From positions 1-64,000 of the forward strand of contig CBFHVV010000005.1 in the NCBI GenBank assembly GCA_965658965.1: a stretch of DNA of 64,000 bases. Direction: 5' to 3'. Of this stretch, positions 34,881-43,089 are shown in pieces. The DNA is from Croceimicrobium sp965658965. GTDB taxonomy: Bacteria; Bacteroidota; Bacteroidia; Flavobacteriales; Schleiferiaceae. The notes below the pieces were generated by a model that was not told the DNA's origin, did not search any database, and saw only the letters and a program-made list of their open reading frames with translations. Both the position numbers and the translations under genes were made by a program. Position 1 is the stretch's first letter. Every line of letters begins with the position of its first letter.

Positions 34881-36191
34881 ATGAAAAAAGTAATTTTTAG
34901 CTTAGTTGCTCTTTCTGCAGTTCTTGTTAGCTGTAATAGAGAGGCTTCAACTACAGATCCAAGCAACGCTGAGGCACGCATTGTTAATTACGACAGAAGC
35001 GAACTTAGTGGTGATTTATTAGAAATGAACGAAACCTTCCAAATCATTGGAAAGGAATCTGCCGCATTATCTTATTCTTATAAGGCCTATGCTGAACCAC
35101 CTTTTGTTAATTTAATTCGTACCAATGCTACTTCTGTAACTCCTATTAGAGATGTTGTATTTGTTACTTGGCACACGCTTGCAGCTCCTTATGGTGGTGC
35201 AATTACTGCTTACAAATTAAATAACGGTACTGGTAAATATGAATTTACTGATCGTATTGATTTTGTAGATACTGACTTTCACGAAGCTGAAGCTACCATT
35301 AATACTGGTAATGGAACTTATGAGGTATTTGCAGTAGGACAACGTGATCCAGATCAGTCAGGTTATTTATTAGCTAATCACGAAGGTGCAGTTGTTACTC
35401 GTATCGATTACGATTACATTAATGATGCTTTTGATGCTAGTTCATTTAAAGAATTGCCATTACCAAGTTTTGCTGGTAACGATATCGTGGCTGCTGCAGG
35501 TAGTTACTACGTAGTTACGGGTAACGGTAACGGAAACGCTACTGCCACTCCGGGTGGAATTTACAGAACTGACTATGCTTTAACCAATGTATCTGAGGCT
35601 ACTTCATTAAACGATGGTATTGGCTTAGCTATTTACCCAGGAGCTGGATCTGCTACAAATGCAGTTATTTCAGTAATGGATCGCACTGGTGCAAGTCAAT
35701 TCCAAGTGAAAAGGACTTTATCAGTAAACAATAACGCTGGTGTTTTAACCGGTGCGCCTCTTGGTGGACAAAGCATTAATGTTGCTGGAACTAACGTAGA
35801 ACGTGGTGGTCTTACTTGGGCAGTGAAAGAAGGTAGTTCAATGGCTGCTTATAATGCAGACTCTTTATTAGTGGCTACTGGTGAGTCAGGTTTATATACT
35901 GGTTCTTCAGCTTTTGTAGCTGACTATGGTACTTGTTTAGCTACGGCTTACGATGCTGGAGCAAGAGTTATTTATTACGCTGGCGGAGACGGTGGCCTTT
36001 ATGTGCTTGCAGCAGATGGTTACCCAGGTGGTGCTTTGATCAATACTTTTGATCTTATCGGCTCATTTACCCCTCCAACTGGTGGTGCATTCCCTGGTCA
36101 ATACGATATTAAAGATGTATCTGTATATGGATCAGAAAATATTGCCTTAGCTACTGGTTTAGGCGGTATGTATTTTATTAAAAGAAACTAG
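34881..36191 (+). CDS. Lipoprotein 2 of a four-copy paralogous series
   Basis: A 436-residue lipoprotein (lipobox VLVSC, then NREASTTD). The same blocks as copy 1 appear in the same order: YSYKAYAEPPFVN, IRTNATSVTPIRDVVFVTWH, DFVDTDFHEAEATINTGNG, AVGQRDPDQSGYLL, YDYINDAFDASSFKELPLP, VVTGNGNGN, IYRTDYALTNVSEA, YYAGGDGGLYVLAADGYP and NIALATGLGGMYFIKRN. It is rich in Gly, Ala, Asp, Asn and Thr with few Lys, typical of secreted proteins. It starts 24 bases after copy 1. A strong hairpin follows its stop. Function unknown. Confidence 0.75.
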   Translation: MKKVIFSLVALSAVLVSCNREASTTDPSNAEARIVNYDRSELSGDLLEMNETFQIIGKESAALSYSYKAYAEPPFVNLIRTNATSVTPIRDVVFVTWHTLAAPYGGAITAYKLNNGTGKYEFTDRIDFVDTDFHEAEATINTGNGTYEVFAVGQRDPDQSGYLLANHEGAVVTRIDYDYINDAFDASSFKELPLPSFAGNDIVAAAGSYYVVTGNGNGNATATPGGIYRTDYALTNVSEATSLNDGIGLAIYPGAGSATNAVISVMDRTGASQFQVKRTLSVNNNAGVLTGAPLGGQSINVAGTNVERGGLTWAVKEGSSMAAYNADSLLVATGESGLYTGSSAFVADYGTCLATAYDAGARVIYYAGGDGGLYVLAADGYPGGALINTFDLIGSFTPPTGGAFPGQYDIKDVSVYGSENIALATGLGGMYFIKRN

Positions 36192-36202
36192 AAATATTAA
36201 TG

Positions 36203-36230
36203 GTGTCCGCTTGGCTTGCTAAGCGGACAC
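36203..36230 (+). other. Intercistronic hairpin between lipoprotein genes 2 and 3
   Basis: GTGTCCGCTT / AAGCGGACAC, a perfect 10-bp stem with an eight-base loop, followed by TCTTATT instead of a strong T run. The next gene starts 16 bases later. It may be an attenuator, a partial terminator or an mRNA-stability element. Confidence 0.6.
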
Positions 36231-36245
36231 TCTTATTCTATTATT

Positions 36246-37547
36246 ATGAAAAAAATAGTATTAACTGGACTAATTTTAGGATTAGGATTAAGCTCATGTA
36301 ACCGTGATGATTCTAGTACTGAAACAGGCATTTCACAAGCCGACAGAGTGGTTTCTTATGAAGCATCTGAACTGGTAGGTGGATTATTAGAAATGAATGA
36401 GAGTTTCGCCATCACTGGTAAAGCTTCTTCCCTTTCTTATTCTTATAAAGCATATGCTGAGCCGCCACAAGTAAATGGTATCCGCACTAACGCAACTTCT
36501 GTTTTCGATATTAGAGACGTAGTTTTTGTTACTTGGCATACGCTTAATAGCCCTTACGGTGGAGCTATTACTGCTTATAAACTAAACCCTTCTACTGGTA
36601 AGTATGTATTTACCGATCGTATTGATTTTGTAGATACAGACTTCCATGAAGCTACTGGTTCCATTAATACTGGTAATGGAACTTATGAAATCTTTGCTGC
36701 AGGTCAGAGAGATCCTGATGCTTCGGGTTATTTATTGTCTAATCATAATGGTGCAGTAGTTACCAGTATTCATTACGATTATATTAATGATGCATTTGAT
36801 GCAAGCACTATCAAGGAGCTTCCTTTACCAAGCTATGGTGCTAATGGTATTGTTGCTGCTGCAGGAAGCTATTACGTTATTACGGGCAACGGTAATGGAA
36901 ACTCAGGTCTTAGTTCTGCACCAGGTGGAATTTACAAAACTGATTATGCTTTAACCAATGTAGCTGCTGCTTTCAGTCTCAATGACGGAATTACCGTAGG
37001 TAGAAACCCAATTGGTTCTAGCCCAACTGGAGCCTCTATTGCCTATGTAGATCGTAAAAGCGATACCCAATTTGATATTTACACTGGAGACTATATTGAC
37101 AACTCACCTGGCGGTGACTTAGGTACTGTGGGTGGTAATCCAACTACAACGGTTAATGCTACTGGTGATGTTGAAAGATCAGGACTAGCTTTTGAAACCA
37201 CTTCTAGCTTTGGTAGCTTACCATTATTTGCCTTAGGTGAAGCTGGTCTTTATGACCAAGGTGGAAACCTAATAGCAGATTACGGTACTTGTTTGTCAGT
37301 GGCTTATGACGATGGAGCAAAAGTGGTTTATTATGCTGGTGGAGACGGTGGTCTTTACGTTTTAGCGGGTTATGATTACCGGGGTGGAGCATTAATAGGA
37401 ACTCACGATCTAATTGGAAACTTTACTCCTCCCACAGGTGGATCTTTCCCTGGTCAATATGACATTAAAGACGTATCAGTATACGGTTCCGAAAACATTG
37501 CTTTAGCAACTGGTTTAGGAGGTGTTTACTTCATTAAAAGAAACTAG
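36246..37547 (+). CDS. Lipoprotein 3 of a four-copy paralogous series
   Basis: I choose ATG 36246 (MKKIVLTGLILGLGLSSC); an in-frame start at 36216 would lie inside the hairpin. The 433-residue product carries the family blocks: SLSYSYKAYAEPPQVNGIRT, VVFVTWHTLNSPYGGAIT, DFVDTDFHEATGSINTGNG, AGQRDPDASGYLL, YDYINDAFDASTIKELPLP, VITGNGNGNSG, and NIALATGLGGVYFIKRN. It most resembles copy 2. The central part (about residues 245-320) differs from the others in sequence and length, as if this were the variable face. Function unknown; the family is probably surface-exposed. Confidence 0.75.
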   Translation: MKKIVLTGLILGLGLSSCNRDDSSTETGISQADRVVSYEASELVGGLLEMNESFAITGKASSLSYSYKAYAEPPQVNGIRTNATSVFDIRDVVFVTWHTLNSPYGGAITAYKLNPSTGKYVFTDRIDFVDTDFHEATGSINTGNGTYEIFAAGQRDPDASGYLLSNHNGAVVTSIHYDYINDAFDASTIKELPLPSYGANGIVAAAGSYYVITGNGNGNSGLSSAPGGIYKTDYALTNVAAAFSLNDGITVGRNPIGSSPTGASIAYVDRKSDTQFDIYTGDYIDNSPGGDLGTVGGNPTTTVNATGDVERSGLAFETTSSFGSLPLFALGEAGLYDQGGNLIADYGTCLSVAYDDGAKVVYYAGGDGGLYVLAGYDYRGGALIGTHDLIGNFTPPTGGSFPGQYDIKDVSVYGSENIALATGLGGVYFIKRN

Positions 37548-37569
37548 AATTCTTTTATAATATAATATT

Positions 37570-37600
37570 GAAGGGGGCTGAATATTATTCTGTCCCCTTC
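37570..37600 (+). other. Intercistronic hairpin between lipoprotein genes 3 and 4
   Basis: GAAGGGG / CCCCTTC pairing across 17 bases, followed by CTTGTTT. It is weaker than the hairpin after gene 2 but has the same relative position, 23 bases after the stop and about 27 before the next start. Confidence 0.4.
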
Positions 37601-37626
37601 CTTGTTTAACATAAATAAATTTGCTT

Positions 37627-38940
37627 ATGAATAAGAAAGTAATTTTAGGCCTACTAGCAGTATCCGTAGGTATGGCCAGCTGTAACCGCGATGAAGATGC
37701 GGTAAGCAGTCAAGGTGAGCCTGTACGAACCGTGCATTATACTCCACAACAAATCGAGTCTCAGTTACAACAGCTTAACGAGAGTTTTCAGATTAGTGGT
37801 AAATCTGCGGTTAATTTAGAGTATAGCTATAAGGCTTACGCTGAACCGCCAAGAGTTAACTCGATCCGTACTAATGCCACTTCGGTGAGTGCAATTAATG
37901 ATATGGTTTTTGTTACTTGGCATACCTTAAACGCGCCTTATGGCGGTGCTTTAACGGCATATAAGCTTAATAGCTCTACGGATAAATATGAGTTTACCGA
38001 TCGTATCGACTTTCTAGATACGGATTTTCACGAGTCAGCAACACACCGCAATGCGGGTAATGGTACTTATGAATTAGCAGCTACTGGACAGCGTAACCCA
38101 GATGCTTCCAATTACTTATTATCTGGTCACAAAGGAGCAGTTGTAACCCGAGTAGATTACGATTATATCAATGATGCCTTTGTAGAAACCAGTGTAAAGG
38201 AATTACCTCTACCTGGTTATGCAGGAAACTCCATTGTTTCAGCTGGTGAAAGTTATATAGTGATTACTGGTAACGGTACAGGTAGTACTGCAGCAGCAGA
38301 TCAAGGTGGCGTTTATCGCACAGATTATGATTTAACCAATATTAGCGAAGCCATGAGTTTAAACGATGGTTTAAGTTTACTGGTTCATCCAGGTACTTTA
38401 ACCACTACAACTTCTGCTAACCTGACTATTTTGGAGCGCACAGGTGCTAATAGCTATGCTTATGATGCCCTTACGGCAGATAACAATCCTGGTGTTCTTG
38501 CTGGTAGCTTTAGCCCTGCTTTTAGCTTTAATGCTTCAGTAGGAACTGATGTAGAGCGTGCTGGTATGTGCTGGGCGGTAGGTAGTACTGGAAGTTCTAC
38601 GCACGGTGATTCTTTATTGTTTGCCTTAGGTGATGCTGGTTTATATAGTGCTGGTTCTGGTTTAGTTGCCAACCATGGTGCTGCTCTTTCCGTAGCTTAT
38701 GACCAGGGAGCAAGAGCTATTTATTATGCTGGTGGTACTGGTGGTTTATCAGTATTAGCTGGTGGCGGATTTGATGGTGGTGCTTTGATTAACACTTTTG
38801 ACCTAATCGGTAAGTTTACACCGCCAACTAATGGAAGTTTCCCAAGCGATTTTGATATCAAAGACGTATCCGTTTATGGTTCTAGAAATATTGCTTTGGC
38901 CTCAGGTTTAGGTGGCATGTATTTTATTAGAAGAGATTAA
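37627..38940 (+). CDS. Lipoprotein 4 of a four-copy paralogous series
   Basis: I choose ATG 37627 (MNKKVILGLLAVSVGMASC), two codons after an in-frame TTG. The 437-residue lipoprotein has YSYKAYAEPPRVNSIRTNAT, MVFVTWHTLNAPYGGALTAY, TDRIDFLDTDFHESATHRN, GQRNPDASNYLLSGHKGAVV, YDYINDAFVETSVKELPLP, VITGNGTGS and NIALASGLGGMYFIRRD. Here several otherwise constant positions change (DFVDTD to DFLDTD, QRDPD to QRNPD), so it is a more diverged member than copies 2 and 3. It is the last of the series; a strong terminator follows 20 bases after the stop. Confidence 0.75.
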   Translation: MNKKVILGLLAVSVGMASCNRDEDAVSSQGEPVRTVHYTPQQIESQLQQLNESFQISGKSAVNLEYSYKAYAEPPRVNSIRTNATSVSAINDMVFVTWHTLNAPYGGALTAYKLNSSTDKYEFTDRIDFLDTDFHESATHRNAGNGTYELAATGQRNPDASNYLLSGHKGAVVTRVDYDYINDAFVETSVKELPLPGYAGNSIVSAGESYIVITGNGTGSTAAADQGGVYRTDYDLTNISEAMSLNDGLSLLVHPGTLTTTTSANLTILERTGANSYAYDALTADNNPGVLAGSFSPAFSFNASVGTDVERAGMCWAVGSTGSSTHGDSLLFALGDAGLYSAGSGLVANHGAALSVAYDQGARAIYYAGGTGGLSVLAGGGFDGGALINTFDLIGKFTPPTNGSFPSDFDIKDVSVYGSRNIALASGLGGMYFIRRD

Positions 38941-39362
38941 GATTCTATTCCTATATAGTAAAAGGGGAGCTATTCGGCTCCCCTTTTTTTTGTGCCTAAT
39001 TTTGCTGCGAGTCCTATTGTGGATAAGCCCTAATACTGCATTTTAGCAGTTTGATAATGAATAGCTTAGACTTACTGATGCAGCGTAAATTGCGCTGGCT
39101 CTTTGGCTTAGGAAGAGATATGAGATAAGGGAGCGGTAAATGTATACCGTGGGAACTTAAGACCATTTTTTTTTGGGAGGCCTCACAAGTTAATGAAAGA
39201 TGAATTGAACTAAGGCCTTAGGGAGGGCTAGAAGCTGAGAAGAATGAGCAGATCGCTAGCGCGAACTTAGTCCTTAGGAAAAGGCAGATTTTATTGGCTT
39301 GTAAGCCTACTGTCAGCTAATCGCTTCTGGATTAAAGGATGTAAAGGAAAAGTATAATTTCT
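38941..39362. other. Intergenic region behind the lipoprotein series
   Basis: About 420 bases between convergent genes. Apart from the terminator at 38960-38987 I see no gene: the longest frames are about 20 codons. No repeat or RNA gene was recognised. Confidence 0.6.
38960..38990 (+). terminator. Terminator of the lipoprotein series
   Basis: AAAAGGGGAGC / GCTCCCCTTTT perfect 11-bp stem with a six-base loop, then a T run to about 38991. Confidence 0.93.
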
Positions 39363-40667
39363 TTACAAACGGTAACCAAGCGTGAGGCCAAGTGTTATGA
39401 TATTGAGATAATCATTTTGTCTTGAAAAGTTTTCTTGTCTTGTGAAAATCAGGTCAATTCTTGTATAAAACTTAGGGTTCACGAGTTTTTGGTAAGCAAA
39501 ACCAATGTATTGATTATCTAAGAGGTAATTATCTATATCTAAGCCATTAGTGATGGCAAAGATACGTTCATCGGGCACTACGCCACCACCCAGTGTAAGT
39601 TGGAAATAATCGCCTTTGCCACTAAAGAATTTACGGTATAAAAAATTGTAGGTGCTACCCCAACCATTTTGGTCATTAATAAAAAAGGGACGAAAACTTA
39701 CGTATTCGTTTTTCCAATAATAGCCGAGAGAGCCCGTGTACATTACTACTTGATTAGTAAGGAAGTCTAGGTAACGCAGACCAAGAGAGCCTTCAAACTT
39801 GGAATTGCCAATCATAGAAAAGACTTCTGCACCAAAGCGGAAGTTTGGAAATATCTGGGAGGGCGAATACCCCGCATTTAGATACATATAAGATTTTCTG
39901 CCTAAGCGGGGATAGACATCAACCTCGGCCTGTATGCCTCGCGAAAAATCGGTATTCGTTTGTCGGTCGGCCACACTTACTCGACCAATTACAGCACCTA
40001 TTTTAGTTTGCCTACCATATTGCACAAAACCAAAAAGCCAAGGCTTGTAAATTTTAGTAAAGTAGTCGATGGAAACCCCAACTGCTAAACCATCTACAAT
40101 TAATTGATTGAGTAGAAAGGTTTTTAACTGTTTTAGTTCATTGTTATTCGGAAAACTATCCAAGGCAAGGTCGGCTGCTTCGAGTGCTTCATGGTAGTTA
40201 TTTTGTGCCACTTCAGACTGTACTTTACCAACGTGAAAGGTTTCATTGTTATCGGGAAAGCGTTTAATACCGTCGTCTGCGTAGCGAACGGCCATGGGAT
40301 AATCTTTATCGTATCGCTCATTATTAAGTCTAATCTCATAGATATCTACCACGGTGGTATCTTCTAAAATTACCTCTTCAATGATGTCGCGTGCCACTGC
40401 ATGCTTGCCTTCCCAAACTAAAGTACGGGCCTTAAAAAGTTTGTACTGGTAATAGGTGTTAGGGTTTTGATAAATCAGCAGATCGAGAATTTTTCTGGAT
40501 GCTTCATATTCTTCAGCATAAGCCAGTTCCCGGGCCTGGGTAAAGGCAGAGTCTGCGTCGGAAGAGATTTCTAAAACCTCCAAAGCACCTTTACTAGTAT
40601 CCACTTGAGCCCATAGGCCAGAAACTACAAAGAGTAATAAGACGGATGTAATTACTGATTTGAACAT
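39363..40667 (-). CDS. YaiO-family outer membrane beta-barrel protein with TPR
   Basis: A 434-residue exported protein (signal peptide …LFVVSGLWAQ, cut near residue 20). Residues about 35-185 form TPR-like helical repeats (FTQARELAYAEEYEASRKILD; YKLFKARTLVWEGKHAVARDI; YHEALEAADLALDSFPNN). The rest is an outer-membrane barrel with aromatic strand ends (LFGFVQYGRQTKIGAV, SMYLN-type SYMYLNAGYSPS, YFQLTLGGGVVPDERI) that ends in LGLTLGYRL. The layout matches the YaiO family, often found with exopolysaccharide or glycan genes, though none is next to it. It lies downstream of the transketolase operon, behind a terminator. Confidence 0.85.
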   Translation of the reverse strand: MFKSVITSVLLLFVVSGLWAQVDTSKGALEVLEISSDADSAFTQARELAYAEEYEASRKILDLLIYQNPNTYYQYKLFKARTLVWEGKHAVARDIIEEVILEDTTVVDIYEIRLNNERYDKDYPMAVRYADDGIKRFPDNNETFHVGKVQSEVAQNNYHEALEAADLALDSFPNNNELKQLKTFLLNQLIVDGLAVGVSIDYFTKIYKPWLFGFVQYGRQTKIGAVIGRVSVADRQTNTDFSRGIQAEVDVYPRLGRKSYMYLNAGYSPSQIFPNFRFGAEVFSMIGNSKFEGSLGLRYLDFLTNQVVMYTGSLGYYWKNEYVSFRPFFINDQNGWGSTYNFLYRKFFSGKGDYFQLTLGGGVVPDERIFAITNGLDIDNYLLDNQYIGFAYQKLVNPKFYTRIDLIFTRQENFSRQNDYLNIITLGLTLGYRL

Positions 40668-40694
40668 AGACTTAAATTAAATACCCCTAAAAGT

Positions 40695-40724
40695 AATAGG
40701 TCGCAGTATTAAATGCGACCTATT
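40695..40724 (-). terminator. Terminator of the transketolase-VWA operon
   Basis: AATAGGTCGCA / TGCGACCTATT perfect 11-bp stem, eight-base loop, 30 bases after the transketolase C-terminal gene. The following sequence on the minus strand (ACTTTTAG) is a weak T tract. Confidence 0.7.
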
Positions 40725-40753
40725 TCGGTTATACGTGCTATTTAATCGTTGAA

Positions 40754-41707
40754 TTACTTTCTAGCCATCGCTTTTTGCGCGGCCTCAACAATTTTAGCGG
40801 TGCTAAGACCGTACTTTTCTAATAATTGATCGGGCGTACCGCTTTCACCAAAACTATCGTTTACGGCAACAAACTCTTGGGGAGCCGGGTTATTTCTACT
40901 CAGTACTGCCGCTAAACTTTCACCCAGTCCGCCTGCCATTTGATGCTCTTCGGCAGAAACCAAAGCGCCTGTTTTAGCAATGGATTTTAAAAGTGCCTCT
41001 TCATCTAAGGGCTTAATGGTATGATAGTTTAAAACCTCTGCACTAATGCCTAATTCTGCTAACTGTTCGGCTGCTTCCAGAGCTTTCCATACCAAGTGTC
41101 CGGTTGCAGCGATTGTGATATCTGCGCCCTCTTGTAAAGTAAGCGCCTTTCCGATTTCGAACTTCTGATCTACCGCAGTGAAATTGGGCACTTTAGGTCT
41201 ACCGAAGCGCAAATAAACCGGTCCATCGTAATCAGCGATAGCAAGAGTTGCTGCTTTGGTTTGATTATAATCGCAGGTATTAATCACGGTCATTCCAGGC
41301 AGCATTTTCATTAAGCCCAGGTCCTCTAAAATTTGGTGAGTTGCTCCATCTTCCCCTAGGGTTAGTCCTGCGTGGCTTGCGCAAATTTTCACATTCTTAC
41401 CAGAGTATGCGATAGACTGTCTGATTTGATCATACACTCGGCCAGTAGAAAAGTTAGCAAAGGTACCCGTGAATGGAATTTTTCCACCAATGGTTAAACC
41501 AGCAGCAATTCCCATCATATTGGCCTCAGCGATTCCTACTTGATAGAAGCGATCAGGATGTGACTTTTTAAAAGCATCCATTTTAAGTGATCCTGTAAGG
41601 TCTGCACAAAGGGCAACAACGTTTTCGTTTTTATCGCCTAATTCTGCCAAGCCTGCTCCAAATCCTGAGCGAGTATCTTTTGCGCCTTGATCGATATACT
41701 TCTTCAT
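40754..41707 (-). CDS. Transketolase, C-terminal subunit
   Basis: A 317-residue subunit with the pyrimidine-binding part of transketolase (about 1-170; VVALCADLTGSLKMDAF, QVGIAEANMMGIAAGL with the catalytic Glu) and the C-terminal domain (about 195-315; IAATGHLVWKALEAAEQL, EEHQMAGGLGESLAAV). The thiamine-pyrophosphate half is encoded two genes upstream, so the enzyme must be assembled from two chains; together they move two-carbon units in the pentose phosphate pathway. In most genomes the two halves are adjacent, but here a VWA gene lies between, with one base (41708) between its stop and this ATG. Confidence 0.93.
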   Translation of the reverse strand: MKKYIDQGAKDTRSGFGAGLAELGDKNENVVALCADLTGSLKMDAFKKSHPDRFYQVGIAEANMMGIAAGLTIGGKIPFTGTFANFSTGRVYDQIRQSIAYSGKNVKICASHAGLTLGEDGATHQILEDLGLMKMLPGMTVINTCDYNQTKAATLAIADYDGPVYLRFGRPKVPNFTAVDQKFEIGKALTLQEGADITIAATGHLVWKALEAAEQLAELGISAEVLNYHTIKPLDEEALLKSIAKTGALVSAEEHQMAGGLGESLAAVLSRNNPAPQEFVAVNDSFGESGTPDQLLEKYGLSTAKIVEAAQKAMARK

Positions 41708-41708
41708 A

Positions 41709-43088
41709 TTAATTTAATTTAACAATGGTGGTGGTGCCAGAAGAAACAGTAAATTCTTCTACCACTGAATATATACTTTGTTTTGTTGATTTTACTCTAA
41801 ATATTACACGATACTTACCCGGTTGCAAGTCGTAACTCTGCCGAGATTTTTTTGGATTTAAATCGGCCACCCAAATCATTTCGGTTCCTTCGTATTTTAA
41901 AATACTGCCAAAGCCAGCAGCCGAACTTTGAAAATTCACCACTCCCGGAGGTGGAATACTGATGGTAGTCGTTTCTCCTGCCTTTATACTCACCTTTGGT
42001 AAAAAGATTCTGGGTAGGCTAAGGATTTCTAAATTGTAATCCCCTTCTAAATATTCTTGACTGCTATTAAAGTCTTGGATGTGGATAGGTCGCTTTTCTT
42101 CCGGAAGGTAAACAAGGGCTGCTAAATCATCATTGTTGATTCTTTGAGGATTCACCAACCGCAATGTTCCGCGTGGTAAGTCTAAACCAATTATATTGTG
42201 TGCTCCGGCAGAGATGCGTATATTATCCTTTTCCTTTTTTGGGATCGAGTGGACTACCATGCGATAGTTTACCAAAGGATCTAGATAAATGGTGTCTGGC
42301 AGGCCTTTAGAATTAAGGGTGTGTATAATCTGCCGATCAATTTGCTTACTAACTTTATTGTAGAAGCTTATGGCAACATCGGTTTCGGTTGCAAAGCCAT
42401 TTCCATCTAATAAATTGACTTGTGCGGTGGTATTATCTAAAGCTTGGGAAATTACAATGCCCAGTACCTTTTCGAAGGTTTCTTCGTCGGCAGCGTCGTA
42501 AAAGTTTCCCACACATTCAAAGGTCTGCTTGAAATTATCGTCTAGGCCGATGCCAATCACAAATGGTTTGAGAGCAATGCCCCTTTCTTGTAATAGGCGA
42601 GAAGCAGCACAAGGGTCTTCATCGCAAGATTCTACTCCGTCTGTAATTAAGATAATAATATTGCGGCAGTTGGCACATTCGCCAAAATCATAAGCTGCTC
42701 TTTCCAAAGAACGGGCGATAGGAGTAGTTCCTTTTGGGCGAATACTTTTCAGCGTACGCTTGATGCGGCCAATATTTTTCTTGGCGAAAGGAACCTCTAG
42801 GCGCGTGTCATTGCAATCTTGCGGTGGTACAGGTTTTTGATGTCCATATACTCGCAAGGCTAATTGAAAATTATCGCTGTTTAACTGGGCTAAACTGTCC
42901 AGCATTTTGGTCATTAGCTTCTGCGCAACATCTATCTTTTGTCCGCTTTCCCAGCGCGCATACATACTTTGCGAACCGTCAAAAACAAAAAGAATGCGGG
43001 TTAAAACCACATCTTCTTTTTTGTTTTTTTGGGCGCTAAGAGCAAGGCTGAAAAAACAAAGGAGTAGTATTTGACTAAGAAACCTCAA
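41709..43088 (-). CDS. Secreted von Willebrand A domain protein
   Basis: A 459-residue protein with a signal peptide (ILLLCFFSLALSAQ, cut near residue 19). The VWA domain (about 28-225) has the metal-ion site: DGSQSM (DxSxS), Thr in GTTPIARSL, and Asp in LITDGVESCDEDPC; the four Cys around FGECANCRN and VESCDEDPC may form disulfides. About 230 residues of beta-rich sequence follow, with a possible carboxypeptidase-like domain (KAGETTTISIPPPG). It starts with TTG, one base after the stop of the transketolase N-terminal gene; the leader peptide and spacing support this start. A metabolic role is not evident. Confidence 0.85.
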   Translation of the reverse strand: MRFLSQILLLCFFSLALSAQKNKKEDVVLTRILFVFDGSQSMYARWESGQKIDVAQKLMTKMLDSLAQLNSDNFQLALRVYGHQKPVPPQDCNDTRLEVPFAKKNIGRIKRTLKSIRPKGTTPIARSLERAAYDFGECANCRNIIILITDGVESCDEDPCAASRLLQERGIALKPFVIGIGLDDNFKQTFECVGNFYDAADEETFEKVLGIVISQALDNTTAQVNLLDGNGFATETDVAISFYNKVSKQIDRQIIHTLNSKGLPDTIYLDPLVNYRMVVHSIPKKEKDNIRISAGAHNIIGLDLPRGTLRLVNPQRINNDDLAALVYLPEEKRPIHIQDFNSSQEYLEGDYNLEILSLPRIFLPKVSIKAGETTTISIPPPGVVNFQSSAAGFGSILKYEGTEMIWVADLNPKKSRQSYDLQPGKYRVIFRVKSTKQSIYSVVEEFTVSSGTTTIVKLN

Positions 43089-43089
43089 T

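Noticed and set aside
33564..38940. Repeated DNA blocks that could suggest a CRISPR-like or satellite repeat
   Set aside because: The repeats are about 1.3 kb apart, in frame and explained by four homologous genes.
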